From: Anaerolineales bacterium UBA5797
Lineage (GTDB): Bacteria; Chloroflexota; Anaerolineae; Anaerolineales; Villigracilaceae
Reading direction: 5' to 3'
Assembly: GCA_002418205.1 (NCBI GenBank)
Contig: DIDP01000011.1
Location: forward strand, 1 to 64,000
DNA length: 64,000 nucleotides
The position numbers and the translations under genes are program-made. The notes below the pieces were generated by a model that made no database searches, had not been told where the DNA came from, and saw only the letters and a program-made list of their open reading frames with translations. Of the stretch, positions 1 to 8,864 are shown piece by piece (positions within the stretch are counted from its first letter, which is position 1; each line of letters begins with the position of its first letter).

Positions 1-45
1 TCGAGGGGTGATAAAGGTCGGGGGTTCGAGTCCCTTCGCGAAGCA
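1..45 (+). tRNA. possible 3' end of a tRNA or tmRNA (partial)
   Basis: The stretch at about 20-36 reads as a T-arm: a G-rich strand, then the loop TTCGAGT, then CCCTT, followed by a short acceptor-like tail ending near GCACC. Nothing upstream is available to confirm an acceptor, D-arm or anticodon. The bases before it do not give a convincing anticodon loop with normal spacing. It could be the end of a tRNA or tmRNA, or chance. Confidence 0.3.
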
Positions 46-202
46 CCCTGGGCGAACGTCCACAAAAGCTGGTTTTGGCTGAAAACTTTGCACATAAGTT
101 AGATTTGTTGTAAATATCTTTCAGTATTCGGGGAATTGTGATATTTTTACTTAATCGAAATATAATGTAGCAATATTCATACCGCCGGGCAATGGGTCTT
201 AC
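46..202 (+). promoter_or_regulatory. AT-rich upstream region with likely promoter for the histidine kinase
   Basis: The region is much richer in A/T than its surroundings. A perfect TATAAT lies at 161-166. A weak TTGTGA at 136-141 is 19 bases upstream, which is longer than ideal. The GTG start of the next gene is 37 bases downstream. An ATG at 192 runs into a stop after four codons and is not the start. Confidence 0.35.
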
Positions 203-2101
203 GTGAGCATTCGTTTCAAAGTCATCCTGCCGTATCTGCTTCTTACCCTCATCGTTGCTGTGACAGGCGCATATGTTGTGACGCGTCTGGTGTCGAATTC
301 GCTGCAGGAGCGGCTTGCCAACCAGCTGCTCGAGGCGGGACGCGTCGTCTCGGATACGATGGCGCGGCAGGAGGTGGACCAGTTCCAGGCGGCGCGCGTG
401 ATCGCCTTTACGCGCGGCGTCAGCGAGGCGATCCGCGATGGGGAACTGGAACAGACTTCGGGGTTGGTCGAACCGGCAATGAGCGGATTGAACATCGAAA
501 GCCTGATGGTGTTCAACGCCCAGGGGGCTGAAGTCCTTCACCTGATCAAACAATCCAACGGGGTCATACAGGATGTCACCCAACCGGGCAAGGCATTCCC
601 ATCACCCCTCGTGGAGGGACTGCTGGAGGAGAACGATCCAAACAGCCTGCCCAAACGCGAACTGGGCACGGACCCGGTGGATGGGCGACACTATTACTTC
701 ACCTCCATCCCTGTGGTTGTCGAAGATCGCGTGGTGGGCGTGGTGGTGGCGGGCACTTCCCTGAATGCGCTTGTGCCCAGGTTGAAAGCCATCGCCTCCG
801 CCGACGTCATCTTTTACGATGCCTCGGGGCAGGCGGTCGCCTCCACATTCGGGGTCAATACTGCCGACCCGCTTTTCCTGCGGACCTTTACCATCGAGAA
901 GACTTTCTTCGATCGGGTCATCAACCAGGACGGATCGGTGGAGGGCGAGAACTTCGAAGTGGACGGGCGCATGTATCGCAGCGGCTTCGGTCCGCTGAAG
1001 ATCAGCAACGACCGCATCGCGGTCTTCGCCGTCATCCTGCCCCTTGATTTCGTCGTCGAATCCAGTTCGACGAACCGGAACACCTACATTTTCCTGTATT
1101 CGCTGGCGATGATCGCGGTCATCCTCATCGGATATCTGGTGGCGCGCTTGATCATCAATCCGTTGATGTCCCTCGTGCGCACCTCACGCGCCATCGCGGG
1201 CGGCGACCTGACCAAGCGCACCGGCGTGCAGACCAACGATGAGATCGGCGTGCTCGCCAACACGTTCGACGAAATGACCGACAACCTCCAGCAGCGCACC
1301 CTCGAACTCGAAAAGACGAATCAGATCCTCGAGCAGATGGACCGCACCAAGATGCGCTTCATCCAGGTCTCCGCCCACGAACTCCGCACCCCGCTGACCC
1401 TCATTCAGGGGTACGCGCAGATGATCGAGATGAAATCGCAGGGCAACAAAAATCTCGAGAAGTACGCCAACGGCATCCTGAACGGGACGACCCGCATGGT
1501 GGAGATCGTGGACAGCATGCTCGATGTCTCGCGCATCGACACGAACCAGCTCGAACTCCTGCCTTCCGAAATGGAGCTCGCGACGGTGGTCGAGAACGTC
1601 CGCCTGGTGTTCGAAGTCGCGTTCGAGGAGCGGGACCTCGCCTTCAGCGTGGACGGTCTCGCCAGCCTGCCCGCCATCCAGGCGGACAAGGGTCTCATCT
1701 ACAAGGTCTTCTATCATTTGATCATGAACGCGATCAAATACACCCCGGACGGAGGCAGCATCAAGATCGATGGACGCCTGATCGAGGCTGATCCGAACAA
1801 GCCGGAGGTCGAGATCGCGGTCAGGGATACCGGCATCGGCATCGACCCCAAAAATCAGGAACTCGTCTTCGAAAAGTTCTATCAGACCGGCGATGTCCTC
1901 CTGCATTCCTCGAGCAAGACCAAATTCATGGGCGGCGGTCCCGGCCTGGGGCTCGCCATCTCGCGCGGCATCGTCAACGCACACGCCGGGCACATCTGGC
2001 TTGAAAGCCCCGGGTACGATGAAGAGAATCATCCCGGCACGACCGTCTTTATGCGCCTGCCGGTGAACGGGAATCAAAATGAAAGCGCCCGAAAACGATA
2101 G
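203..2101 (+). CDS. membrane sensor histidine kinase (sensor domain, HAMP, HisKA, HATPase)
   Basis: A transmembrane sensor kinase of 632 aa that autophosphorylates and passes phosphate to an unseen response regulator. A first TM helix lies at about residues 8-30. An extracytoplasmic sensor region of about 260 residues (double-Cache-like by size) follows, then a second TM near 295-315 and a HAMP segment. The HisKA box SAHELRTPL places the phosphoacceptor at His392 (codon 1376-1378). The ATPase N-box NAIKYT, G1 DTGIGI and G2 GGGPGLGLAI are all intact. The start is GTG at 203, because the nearby ATG at 192 is closed immediately. No receiver-domain gene lies next to it, so it is an orphan kinase. 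Its last 23 bases overlap the DUF11 surface protein gene, which suggests co-translation. The signal sensed cannot be told from sequence. Confidence 0.9.
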   Translation: MSIRFKVILPYLLLTLIVAVTGAYVVTRLVSNSLQERLANQLLEAGRVVSDTMARQEVDQFQAARVIAFTRGVSEAIRDGELEQTSGLVEPAMSGLNIESLMVFNAQGAEVLHLIKQSNGVIQDVTQPGKAFPSPLVEGLLEENDPNSLPKRELGTDPVDGRHYYFTSIPVVVEDRVVGVVVAGTSLNALVPRLKAIASADVIFYDASGQAVASTFGVNTADPLFLRTFTIEKTFFDRVINQDGSVEGENFEVDGRMYRSGFGPLKISNDRIAVFAVILPLDFVVESSSTNRNTYIFLYSLAMIAVILIGYLVARLIINPLMSLVRTSRAIAGGDLTKRTGVQTNDEIGVLANTFDEMTDNLQQRTLELEKTNQILEQMDRTKMRFIQVSAHELRTPLTLIQGYAQMIEMKSQGNKNLEKYANGILNGTTRMVEIVDSMLDVSRIDTNQLELLPSEMELATVVENVRLVFEVAFEERDLAFSVDGLASLPAIQADKGLIYKVFYHLIMNAIKYTPDGGSIKIDGRLIEADPNKPEVEIAVRDTGIGIDPKNQELVFEKFYQTGDVLLHSSSKTKFMGGGPGLGLAISRGIVNAHAGHIWLESPGYDEENHPGTTVFMRLPVNGNQNESARKR

Positions 2102-3566
2102 ACGCGACTGGGGCATCGTCATCGCCATCCTGCTGTTGGGATTCCTGTGCATCATCCTCGCGGCGGGATGGGCGGTCCGCTTCTCTCCACGCTGGAGGCT
2201 GGATGCCAGCATGGAGTCCATGCTCGACCCGAACAGCGACTTCCTCACCAGCCGCCCGAGCGGATTCGTCGAACCGATCGATCCCTCCATCCTGACCCTG
2301 CCGGTATGGCTGAACGTGTTCCTCACCCCCGGCGCGGATTACGCCACAAGAGTCCCTCCCCCGACCTCGACTCCCACACCCGCCGTCACGCCGGTGATAT
2401 TTGCCACAGCCACAAGGACCGATATCCCTCCCACGAGCACGCTCGTATACTTCCCGTCCCCCACGCCGACCAACCCCCCGAACTCCAAACCGTCCAATAC
2501 GCCCGGACCCGGGACGTTTACATCGACGCCCTCCAGAACCCCTCCCGTGCCTCCCACATTTACGTGGACGCCATCCAATACGCCGGTGACTCCCACAATA
2601 ACGTGGACGCCTTCCAATATACCTCCACCCTCTGCTGATCTCAGCATCACCAAAACGGACAATTCCACGAGTTACGTTGGAGGCGCCTGGAAGGATTATG
2701 TCATCACAGTGTATAACGCAGGCCCATCCGATGTTGTTGGCGCGACAGTGACCGATATGTTCTCTCCAAATTTTGATCCTTCATTCGTGGATTGGGGATG
2801 TGCTCCATCGGGCGGGGCATCCTGTACATCGGTAGGTCAAGGCAATATCACAGATACTGTGAACTTACCCAGCGGTTCGTCCGTTACGTACAATGTCAGA
2901 GCGCAGGTTGTTTCCAACCCATCGGGTGACTTGGTTAACACCGCTACGGTGACTGAACCTGCCGGTATCATCGACCCGAATCAAGCAAACAATTCTGCCA
3001 CGGATATAGATACGTTGATCGTTGCCGATCCGTTCCCTCCGGGAGTCGAAATCGGCCTGCCCCCTGACGGCAATGTTTATTATTTCCCTCAGCCACCCGG
3101 ATCGGTACCGGCAGCATTGACCCTTAATATCACAACAGTTGTAAATGGTGATGTGGGTACTCCTGACCTTGTGTATTATGAATATTTGAACAATGGGTTT
3201 GTATATCTCGATCAAGTGATCATCCAGATCAGCGACGGCAATAATTGGTACACGGTCTTTTACTGGGGCGATGAAATTAGAGATACCAATACAAACATGG
3301 ATTACAACCTGTTGCCTTGTCCGGGGACGCCACCATACCCCCCCATTGGATGTGAACCGCAGAGTGGATCGCTTTACGAGCCTGACGAACGACAAATTCC
3401 TCCCATCAACTTCTATCCTTATAGCACTGACTCTAGGGGCGTTGCCATAGATCTCGATATTCCCGGCATACCGCAAGGCATATATCCTTATCTACGGATT
3501 ATTGCTCCCGCTGGTGACGCCGATGGTCAATTGGAAATCGATGGCATCGCGGCGATCACACCTTAG
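2079..3566 (+). CDS. membrane-anchored surface protein with DUF11 repeat
   Basis: A 495-aa protein with a hydrophobic N-terminal anchor at about residues 11-33. A long Pro/Thr/Ser-rich stalk (about 85-185) contains several near-identical units of the form WTPSNTP. A DUF11-type beta-sandwich follows (about 188-300, beginning ADLSITKTDN and ending near NTATVTEP). The C-terminal domain of roughly 180 residues was not recognised; it is rich in aromatic residues, Gly and Asp. DUF11 domains are typical of bacterial surface proteins and adhesins. The gene begins inside the end of the histidine kinase gene, so the two are probably one transcription unit, and a perfect hairpin closes it at 3594-3625. 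Base composition becomes more AT-rich in the second half. Binding partner unknown. Confidence 0.75.
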   Translation: MKAPENDRRDWGIVIAILLLGFLCIILAAGWAVRFSPRWRLDASMESMLDPNSDFLTSRPSGFVEPIDPSILTLPVWLNVFLTPGADYATRVPPPTSTPTPAVTPVIFATATRTDIPPTSTLVYFPSPTPTNPPNSKPSNTPGPGTFTSTPSRTPPVPPTFTWTPSNTPVTPTITWTPSNIPPPSADLSITKTDNSTSYVGGAWKDYVITVYNAGPSDVVGATVTDMFSPNFDPSFVDWGCAPSGGASCTSVGQGNITDTVNLPSGSSVTYNVRAQVVSNPSGDLVNTATVTEPAGIIDPNQANNSATDIDTLIVADPFPPGVEIGLPPDGNVYYFPQPPGSVPAALTLNITTVVNGDVGTPDLVYYEYLNNGFVYLDQVIIQISDGNNWYTVFYWGDEIRDTNTNMDYNLLPCPGTPPYPPIGCEPQSGSLYEPDERQIPPINFYPYSTDSRGVAIDLDIPGIPQGIYPYLRIIAPAGDADGQLEIDGIAAITP

Positions 3567-3593
3567 CCGATGGCTTACTCAAGGTTATTAATA

Positions 3594-3625
3594 ACTTCAC
3601 CCCTGAAATGTATCAGGGGTGAAGT
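3594..3625. terminator. bidirectional terminator hairpin
   Basis: A perfect 13-bp stem (3594-3606 with 3613-3625) and a six-base loop are followed by a T-rich run on the plus strand. It sits between two convergent genes and probably ends both. Confidence 0.8.
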
Positions 3626-3634
3626 TTCTTTATT

Positions 3635-4138
3635 CTACTGTCCGCTTGGCTGCATCATCGGCGGAGGGAACGAACCGTCCTTCAGCCCCGGTCCATGCGG
3701 AGCGCCGAACCCAAACCCGAAACCGGGACCCTCGAGGAAGCCCTTGTCGAGTCCCTCCAACAGCCAGTCCGCTTTCTCCTGGGTCATCGTGCCGTCGTCC
3801 ACTGCCTGCTGAATGCGGTCGCGCAGTTCGGTCTCGTGCACAGCCTGGATCGCCGCGTGAACGTCCTCGATGTCCACACCAGCCGCGTCGGCGAGGTCCT
3901 GAAGCGTCTTCCCATCCTGCAAAGCGGACGAAAGCTCATCGGTCGTCATCCCCAAAACTTTGGCGGCGGCTTCCAGTTCCGCATCGCCCAGGCGGGGACC
4001 GCGCCCCTCGCCCGGACCGCGTCCGTGGAACGGCATGTCCGTGGAACTTTGCGCGTATGCCGCGGTCGCGCCGACCACACCGAGGACCATCAAGGCAGCC
4101 AGCAAACCGCTCACTAAGATCAGGATTTTCTTTTTCAT
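3635..4138 (-). CDS. small secreted protein, DUF2680-like
   Basis: A 167-aa protein with a clear signal peptide (MKKKILILV, hydrophobic core to about residue 22, cleavage near AYAQ). A helical region with LGMTTDELSSALQDGKTL and a second helix pair around TMTQEKADWLLEGL follows, and a Gly/Phe/Pro-rich tail ends it. The pattern matches small secreted proteins of the DUF2680 type, whose role is not known. The start was placed at 4138 because AAGGAG lies at the right distance upstream. A longer reading to 4249 would put extra polar residues ahead of the signal peptide and has no ribosome site. It is convergent with the DUF11 gene and divergent from the LCP gene. Confidence 0.7.
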   Translation of the reverse strand: MKKKILILVSGLLAALMVLGVVGATAAYAQSSTDMPFHGRGPGEGRGPRLGDAELEAAAKVLGMTTDELSSALQDGKTLQDLADAAGVDIEDVHAAIQAVHETELRDRIQQAVDDGTMTQEKADWLLEGLDKGFLEGPGFGFGFGAPHGPGLKDGSFPPPMMQPSGQ

Positions 4139-4303
4139 TGTTTTCTCCTTATTGTTCATTTGGCTGGACCGCGTCCAACCTTGCCCCCATCTTAGCGGGA
4201 GGATGTTATGAGGCTGTGATGCAGTTATGTGGAAAATGTGTGGAACCACCTGCGCCGTTCGCCCGTCCTACCTGTAATCAAAGTCTTCTTCAGGAGGAAT
4301 TCA

Positions 4304-5443
4304 ATGCGATCGCTCAGGAAAATCATGTTGTGGACTTTCCTGCTCTTCGGCTTGATCGTCGGCATTCAGCTTTATCGCCTCTATCAGCAGCCGCTCGGAC
4401 CCCGTCTCGATCTGCCCACCCCCACCCCAAGCATTCAGTCCACGCTGAAGATGTTTCCCATTGGAACCGGAACGAATAACGTCACCAGCACACCGTCAGA
4501 AATTCCACAGACCGCCACATCCACGCCCCAACCGGCATGCGGCGGACCCGCCGCGATGAACATCCTTGTCGTCGGTTCGGATGCACGCGGCGACCATTAC
4601 CTCTACGGGCTTGCGGATGCCATCCGCCTCGTGCGCGTGGACTTCGTCAACAAACGCCTCGCCATCCTCGAGGTCCCGCGTGACCTGTGGGTGGATATCC
4701 CCGGCATCTCAGACCATTACAACATCACGCAGGGCAAGATGAACCAGGCGTATCTCTACGGCAACAAGGGACTGGGCTACTACCACGGCCCCGGCGAGGG
4801 ACCCGGCCTGCTCGCTCGCACCCTCGACCTGAACCTGGGCGCGCATCCCGATCATTACCTTGCCGTGAACATGATCACCTTCAGGAACATCGTGGACGCG
4901 GTGGGCGGTATCGACGTGTATCTGCCCTACGGGATCAGCGTCCGTTCGAAGGAGAACCCCAAGGGATTCGCCATCCCGCCCGGTCAGCATCACATCGACG
5001 GCGAGACCGCACTGTGGATCGCGCGCATCCGTCAATACAACGTCTTTACCCGCGCCGAGAATCAGAACATCGTCATGTGTGCACTGCGGAAGAAGATCCT
5101 CAGTCCCGCCATCGTGCCCGCCGTCCCCGAATTGATCACAACTTTTCAGCGCTACGTCCAAACCGACTTCAGCCCCGAACAGATCAACCAGCTTGCCTGC
5201 CTCGCCAGCCAGATCCACGGAGGGGATGTGGTCTTCGCCAGTTTCCCCATCGAGCTATTCAAAAGCGTCAAACAATACGACCCGCAGTTGAAAGCCACCA
5301 CCTCCATTCTGGATGCGGACAAAAACATCCTGCGCGATTACATCGACCGTTTCCAACAGGGCGTCTGGCCTGACCCGAACCTGTTTATCGACACCACGCC
5401 CTCGCCCGGGAATGTCGACGCCGAATTCGCATGTGAGGATTGA
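4304..5443 (+). CDS. LytR-CpsA-Psr (LCP) family cell-wall glycopolymer ligase
   Basis: LCP enzymes attach undecaprenyl-pyrophosphate-linked glycopolymers to peptidoglycan on the outer face of the membrane. This 379-aa protein has one N-terminal TM helix (about residues 8-24), a Thr/Pro-rich spacer and an LCP domain starting at NILVVGSDAR (about residue 86). The arginine-bearing motif VPRDLWVDIPG and the later VNMITFRNIVDAVGGIDV block are both present. The start at 4304 is preceded by AGGAGG. An upstream ATG at 4229 is in frame but lacks such a site and would displace the membrane anchor. It stands alone and ends at an inverted repeat. The accessory domain found in some relatives is absent. 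Confidence 0.85.
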   Translation: MRSLRKIMLWTFLLFGLIVGIQLYRLYQQPLGPRLDLPTPTPSIQSTLKMFPIGTGTNNVTSTPSEIPQTATSTPQPACGGPAAMNILVVGSDARGDHYLYGLADAIRLVRVDFVNKRLAILEVPRDLWVDIPGISDHYNITQGKMNQAYLYGNKGLGYYHGPGEGPGLLARTLDLNLGAHPDHYLAVNMITFRNIVDAVGGIDVYLPYGISVRSKENPKGFAIPPGQHHIDGETALWIARIRQYNVFTRAENQNIVMCALRKKILSPAIVPAVPELITTFQRYVQTDFSPEQINQLACLASQIHGGDVVFASFPIELFKSVKQYDPQLKATTSILDADKNILRDYIDRFQQGVWPDPNLFIDTTPSPGNVDAEFACED

Positions 5444-5451
5444 AAATATTT

Positions 5452-5503
5452 TGTAGGGGACGGTAGCCCGCGAAGCGCCCTGATGAGGGTGCCGTCCCCT
5501 ACA
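5452..5503. repeat. small palindromic repeat / terminator
   Basis: A perfect 12-bp inverted repeat (5452-5463 with 5492-5503, core TAGGGGACGG) encloses a 28-base centre that itself contains a partial inverted repeat. It lies between two convergent genes. The form fits a small mobile palindromic element that now also works as a terminator. Confidence 0.55.
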
Positions 5504-5508
5504 TGAAT

Positions 5509-6324
5509 TTACACCTTTTCCACCGGGAACTGGATCTCTGTCACCGTTTCCGGGTCGGTCTGGCTGCCGTTGCGGGCAGGCTTCAAGTACACCTCCCGGC
5601 ACGGACCCGTGATGCGGTAACCGTTATCGGTGATCCATTTGCCAATGGCGTTGTACGCTTCCCCGATGGTGACGAACGGCCCGTTGTGCAGTGTGCAAGC
5701 CATGGTCGCCGCGGGAAGCGTGCGCATCTTTACGCGCTTGGACTCGCTCACATCCGTCTCGATCGGTTCGCAGACCTCCAGGTCCCAATCGCGCTCCTTG
5801 AACTCGTCGTCGTGATAGAGCGTGAAGCACGCGCCAATCGGGCGGACTCGATGCATCGCAAGGTATCCCTCCAGCTCGCCCCACAAGCCTCCCTGTTCGG
5901 GTGGCGTCGGCACAACATCCCGCACCGAGGCAGTTTTGACCTCATCCACTTTCTTGATGACAACATCATATTTGGACATACCATTCTCCTGTTCGATCTG
6001 TTTCAACCGCGATCGGATGCGCTCCAGGCGCTCCGCCTCCTCCCGGACCCTTTGCCGGGCTTCTGTTTCCCGCAGCTTGAGCATTCCCCTCATCTGCTCC
6101 GCGGACAGACCATCGTCTAGGAGACGGCCGATCTCCTCGAGCGAAAAGCCCAGGTCCTTGAGCGTCAGGATGCGGTTCAGCGCCGACAGCTGGCTGTACT
6201 CGTAGAGACGATAGCCCGTGAAGGGATCCACTTGCACGGGTTTGAGCAGTCCCATCTCGTCGTAGTAGCGCAGCGTCTTGACCGGCACGCGGCTGAGTTT
6301 TGAAAAGTCTCCGATACGTATCAT
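5509..6324 (-). CDS. MerR family regulator with GyrI-like effector domain
   Basis: A 271-aa transcription activator of the BmrR/Mta type. The N-terminal winged helix begins MIRIGDFSKLSRVPVKTLR and includes YYDEMGLLKP. A coiled-coil dimerisation helix follows at about 75-115, and a GyrI-like small-molecule binding domain occupies about 120-271. Such proteins bind hydrophobic cations or similar ligands and twist a promoter with an over-long spacer. The start is set at the ATG at 6324: an in-frame GTG at 6342 lies at or upstream of the predicted transcription start, because a MerR-type promoter (TTGACT, 19-base spacer, TATAAC) occupies 6347-6377. No efflux or target gene is adjacent, so autoregulation is the only control that can be seen. 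Confidence 0.85.
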   Translation of the reverse strand: MIRIGDFSKLSRVPVKTLRYYDEMGLLKPVQVDPFTGYRLYEYSQLSALNRILTLKDLGFSLEEIGRLLDDGLSAEQMRGMLKLRETEARQRVREEAERLERIRSRLKQIEQENGMSKYDVVIKKVDEVKTASVRDVVPTPPEQGGLWGELEGYLAMHRVRPIGACFTLYHDDEFKERDWDLEVCEPIETDVSESKRVKMRTLPAATMACTLHNGPFVTIGEAYNAIGKWITDNGYRITGPCREVYLKPARNGSQTDPETVTEIQFPVEKV

Positions 6325-6346
6325 GTGCCTGGAAGCCTCCACGCAT

Positions 6347-6377
6347 GTTATACACCCTCCAGCGGCGGGAGAGTCAA
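6347..6377 (-). promoter_or_regulatory. MerR-type promoter/operator (19-base spacer)
   Basis: On the minus strand TTGACT (6377-6372) and TATAAC (6352-6347) are separated by exactly 19 bases. The spacer holds a short dyad, CTCC and GGAG around a seven-base centre. Spacers of 19-20 bases with a central dyad are the mark of promoters activated by MerR proteins. It lies directly ahead of the MerR gene. Confidence 0.75.
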
Positions 6378-6389
6378 GGATGTATAAAA

Positions 6390-6423
6390 ATCCCCCCGGG
6401 TTTTACAAAATACCCGGAGGGAT
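6390..6423 (-). terminator. terminator of the 5'-nucleotidase gene
   Basis: A 12-bp stem with one mismatch (6390-6401 with 6412-6423) is followed on the minus strand by TTTTTATA. It separates the nucleotidase from the MerR promoter. Confidence 0.75.
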
Positions 6424-6449
6424 GTTGATCGTTGGAATGAAAGGTTCTT

Positions 6450-8156
6450 CTACGGGACCATGGTGATCCGATTCTGTGGACCGGGCGCTACGGGCGAATT
6501 CGCCGTCAGGTACTCGACAAACGCGTCCAGATCGATCATCCCGGTCAGGAGATCGGTCCCAGCCAGGAGTGAAGTGAATCCATCCCCGCCTCCCGCCAGG
6601 AAGTTGTTGACCGTGATCCGATAGCTGGCAGCAGGATCGACGTCCACGCCGTTGATCTTGAGGTTGCTGACCTTGCTTCCCACTGGAGCTGACGTACTCC
6701 ACGTGTAGGTTAGAGTGTACGAGATCTGCAGCATCCTTCCAGACCCATCCGACCCGGCTGTTGCCTGCTGTTCCAGGACTGCTTTGAGTTGAGCACCCGT
6801 CAAGGTCAGCGTTACCAGGCTGTTGCTGAACGGCTGGACCGCAAAAGCCTCAGCAAAGGTCACTTCGCCGGGTAATTCTCCGCCGCTGATCTGGGCATAG
6901 AGCAAATCGGTGCGGATGCCGCCCGGGTTGGTCATCGCGACCACTGCACCACCGTATGCCGGATCAGATGTAACAGCCAGTTGCGCGTCTGCGATCACGT
7001 CACCCAGAGCCGACTCCACCATATTGCCTCCCCTCTTGATATCCGCCGTGATCGTGCCGACGACGCGGTTCGCCAATGGCGCCGACGCGGTGCGATACTG
7101 GTCGAGAAGGGCTTTCATGGCGGGATCCGGTACGGCGCCCAGATAGGGCGTCTCGACCGGGATGTTCGTTGCCGTTTTGCCGATCACCTGTCCGTTTGTG
7201 CCGGCAATGGTCAAATCGATGTCGGTCAGATAGCGGCCGTTATAACCCGCTCCGGTTACGAGCATGGGATCGTAATTCTTCTTTACCTGAACCTGACAGT
7301 TATAGGCATTATGGGTATGCCCAGTGATGAGCGCGTCCACCTCGGGATCGATGTTCATCACAACGTTGGCAAAGAATGGATCCGAGAGGTTGCAGGAGTT
7401 GATGGTGGGTCCCGCCCCAGCTCCATCATGGAGGATGACAACGATGGCCTTGAGACCCTCGGTATCCTTGAGCATCTTGACATATTTGTTGATGGCATCG
7501 ACCTCTGCTTCGAACACCAACCCTTCCACGCCTGAAGGCACAACGATGGTCGGTGTGACTTCAAGGGCGATGCCGATCAGTCCCACCTTCACGCCATCGA
7601 ACTGGCGCACACCGTACGATGGGAACAGGGTCATACCGTTGTCCAGGCGGATGATATTGCCCGCCAGATATTCGAACGAAGCGCCGGGGAATACCGGCAC
7701 ACCCGGGAAGCATCCATCGATCGGGTGGCAGCCGCCGTTTTGCATACGGAGCAATTCGTGCCAGCCTTCATCGAACTCATGGTTGCCCGTATTGCTGAAA
7801 TCGAAGCCCATCTGGTTGAATGCCATCACCGTCGGTTCATCGTGGAACAGTGCCGAGAGCAGCGGGCTTGCCCCGATCATGTCACCCGCGGATACTTTGA
7901 TGGTGTTGGGATTCGTGGCAGCTGCGTCCTGTACGAATTTGGTCAGGTATTCCGCCCCGCCCCGGTAGTACCATGTAGTGTTATCCGTTGAACTCGGCTT
8001 TGTCAGGCTCGGATCGAGCGCCCCGTGGAAATCATTGACCGCCAGAATTTGCACTGTGACAGATGCGGGCTTTTCCGCGGATACGGTTGGAGTCAGTGTC
8101 ATGGCTGACAGCAACGCGAGAACGGCAGCAAACACAAAAAGCTTGTTTATTTTCAT
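6450..8156 (-). CDS. secreted 5'-nucleotidase / 2',3'-cyclic phosphodiesterase (UshA-like)
   Basis: A 568-aa exported hydrolase that removes phosphate from extracellular nucleotides. A signal peptide ends near VSAEKP (residue 28). The metallophosphatase domain has the metal motifs VNDFHG, SAGDMIG, NTGNHEFD and GHTHN in order. The C-terminal 5_nucleotid_C substrate domain has NPGGIRTDL and the aromatic stack region around GDGFTSLL. Length and order match UshA and YfkN-type enzymes. A GAGGAG site precedes the ATG at 8156. It has its own terminator. Likely role: phosphate and nucleoside scavenging. Confidence 0.9.
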   Translation of the reverse strand: MKINKLFVFAAVLALLSAMTLTPTVSAEKPASVTVQILAVNDFHGALDPSLTKPSSTDNTTWYYRGGAEYLTKFVQDAAATNPNTIKVSAGDMIGASPLLSALFHDEPTVMAFNQMGFDFSNTGNHEFDEGWHELLRMQNGGCHPIDGCFPGVPVFPGASFEYLAGNIIRLDNGMTLFPSYGVRQFDGVKVGLIGIALEVTPTIVVPSGVEGLVFEAEVDAINKYVKMLKDTEGLKAIVVILHDGAGAGPTINSCNLSDPFFANVVMNIDPEVDALITGHTHNAYNCQVQVKKNYDPMLVTGAGYNGRYLTDIDLTIAGTNGQVIGKTATNIPVETPYLGAVPDPAMKALLDQYRTASAPLANRVVGTITADIKRGGNMVESALGDVIADAQLAVTSDPAYGGAVVAMTNPGGIRTDLLYAQISGGELPGEVTFAEAFAVQPFSNSLVTLTLTGAQLKAVLEQQATAGSDGSGRMLQISYTLTYTWSTSAPVGSKVSNLKINGVDVDPAASYRITVNNFLAGGGDGFTSLLAGTDLLTGMIDLDAFVEYLTANSPVAPGPQNRITMVP

Positions 8157-8864
8157 TTCGAGATTCTCCTCTGAAGTTCGGTGAAAAGTGGTATTTCCTG
8201 GAGGACCTGCGCTTTTCAGGAGTCCAACATCTTCGCGGATCGTACCCGGGCATCAAAGGTTGTCCGCGAAACCAGGTGACGTTGCACCCCAGGCGAAGAT
8301 CCTGGCACATTTGAGCGATCAAGGTATTGATATCTTCAGGTTCCTCCTTTTATTTTGAGTTTCACCAAGCCGGTCATGCTCGCGATCCAACAGCGCGGAA
8401 TGACTCGTCTTGGAATTGAAAAAATATGCCGAATGCACAAAGACCTGTTTCCATTGGTTCCCCAAAGCCCGTCCCCAGGTTTGTGGGTTGAGCGGCCAAC
8501 ACCAGTGCATTGGTTCAACGCAGCCGGGAAATCCGGGGTAATAATGATGAAGGCTGCGTTGTACGGCATTCTTTAAATAAAACGGAAACCGATAAACAAA
8601 CCCGCCCACCTGTAAAATCTCTTGCCTACATACCATCTTAGGATGATTTTTTCCGAATTTCAATCATGACCTTTGTCACATCCTGGTTACAGATTTTGAA
8701 GCTCGCATCCATGCCAACACCTGATGTGCTGCGATCCAGCTTCACCCTCCAGCAATGGGAGAGTCAAGGGACGATGTGTCATTTCTCACTTGACCCTTCC
8801 CCCCTCCCGTTCTACAATTCAAAACGTCTGACAAATTCAATTAACTCTCACAAGGAGACTCGAA
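8157..8864. other. 708-base region without a supported gene
   Basis: Two overlapping readings stay open on opposite strands at about 8336-8576, but neither has a ribosome site or a product I recognise. A 13-bp inverted repeat with one mismatch lies at 8513-8525 and 8552-8564, with a short internal repeat, and the plus strand then runs into a T-rich stretch. The last 150 bases are AT-richer and hold the leader of the GlyA-GcvT gene, ending in the ribosome site AAGGAG. The middle part may be a decayed gene or a mobile palindromic unit. Confidence 0.4.

Noticed and set aside
1184..2326. Long minus-strand ORF opposite the histidine kinase (380 codons).
   Set aside because: It is a mirror of the GC-rich kinase gene. 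The plus-strand frame has complete kinase motifs, and the minus reading has no recognisable domain.
8513..8564. Single attC-like site (GTTCAAC ... GTTGTAC).
   Set aside because: The right-hand core breaks the GTTRRRY rule, there is no integrase, and no cassette gene is next to it.
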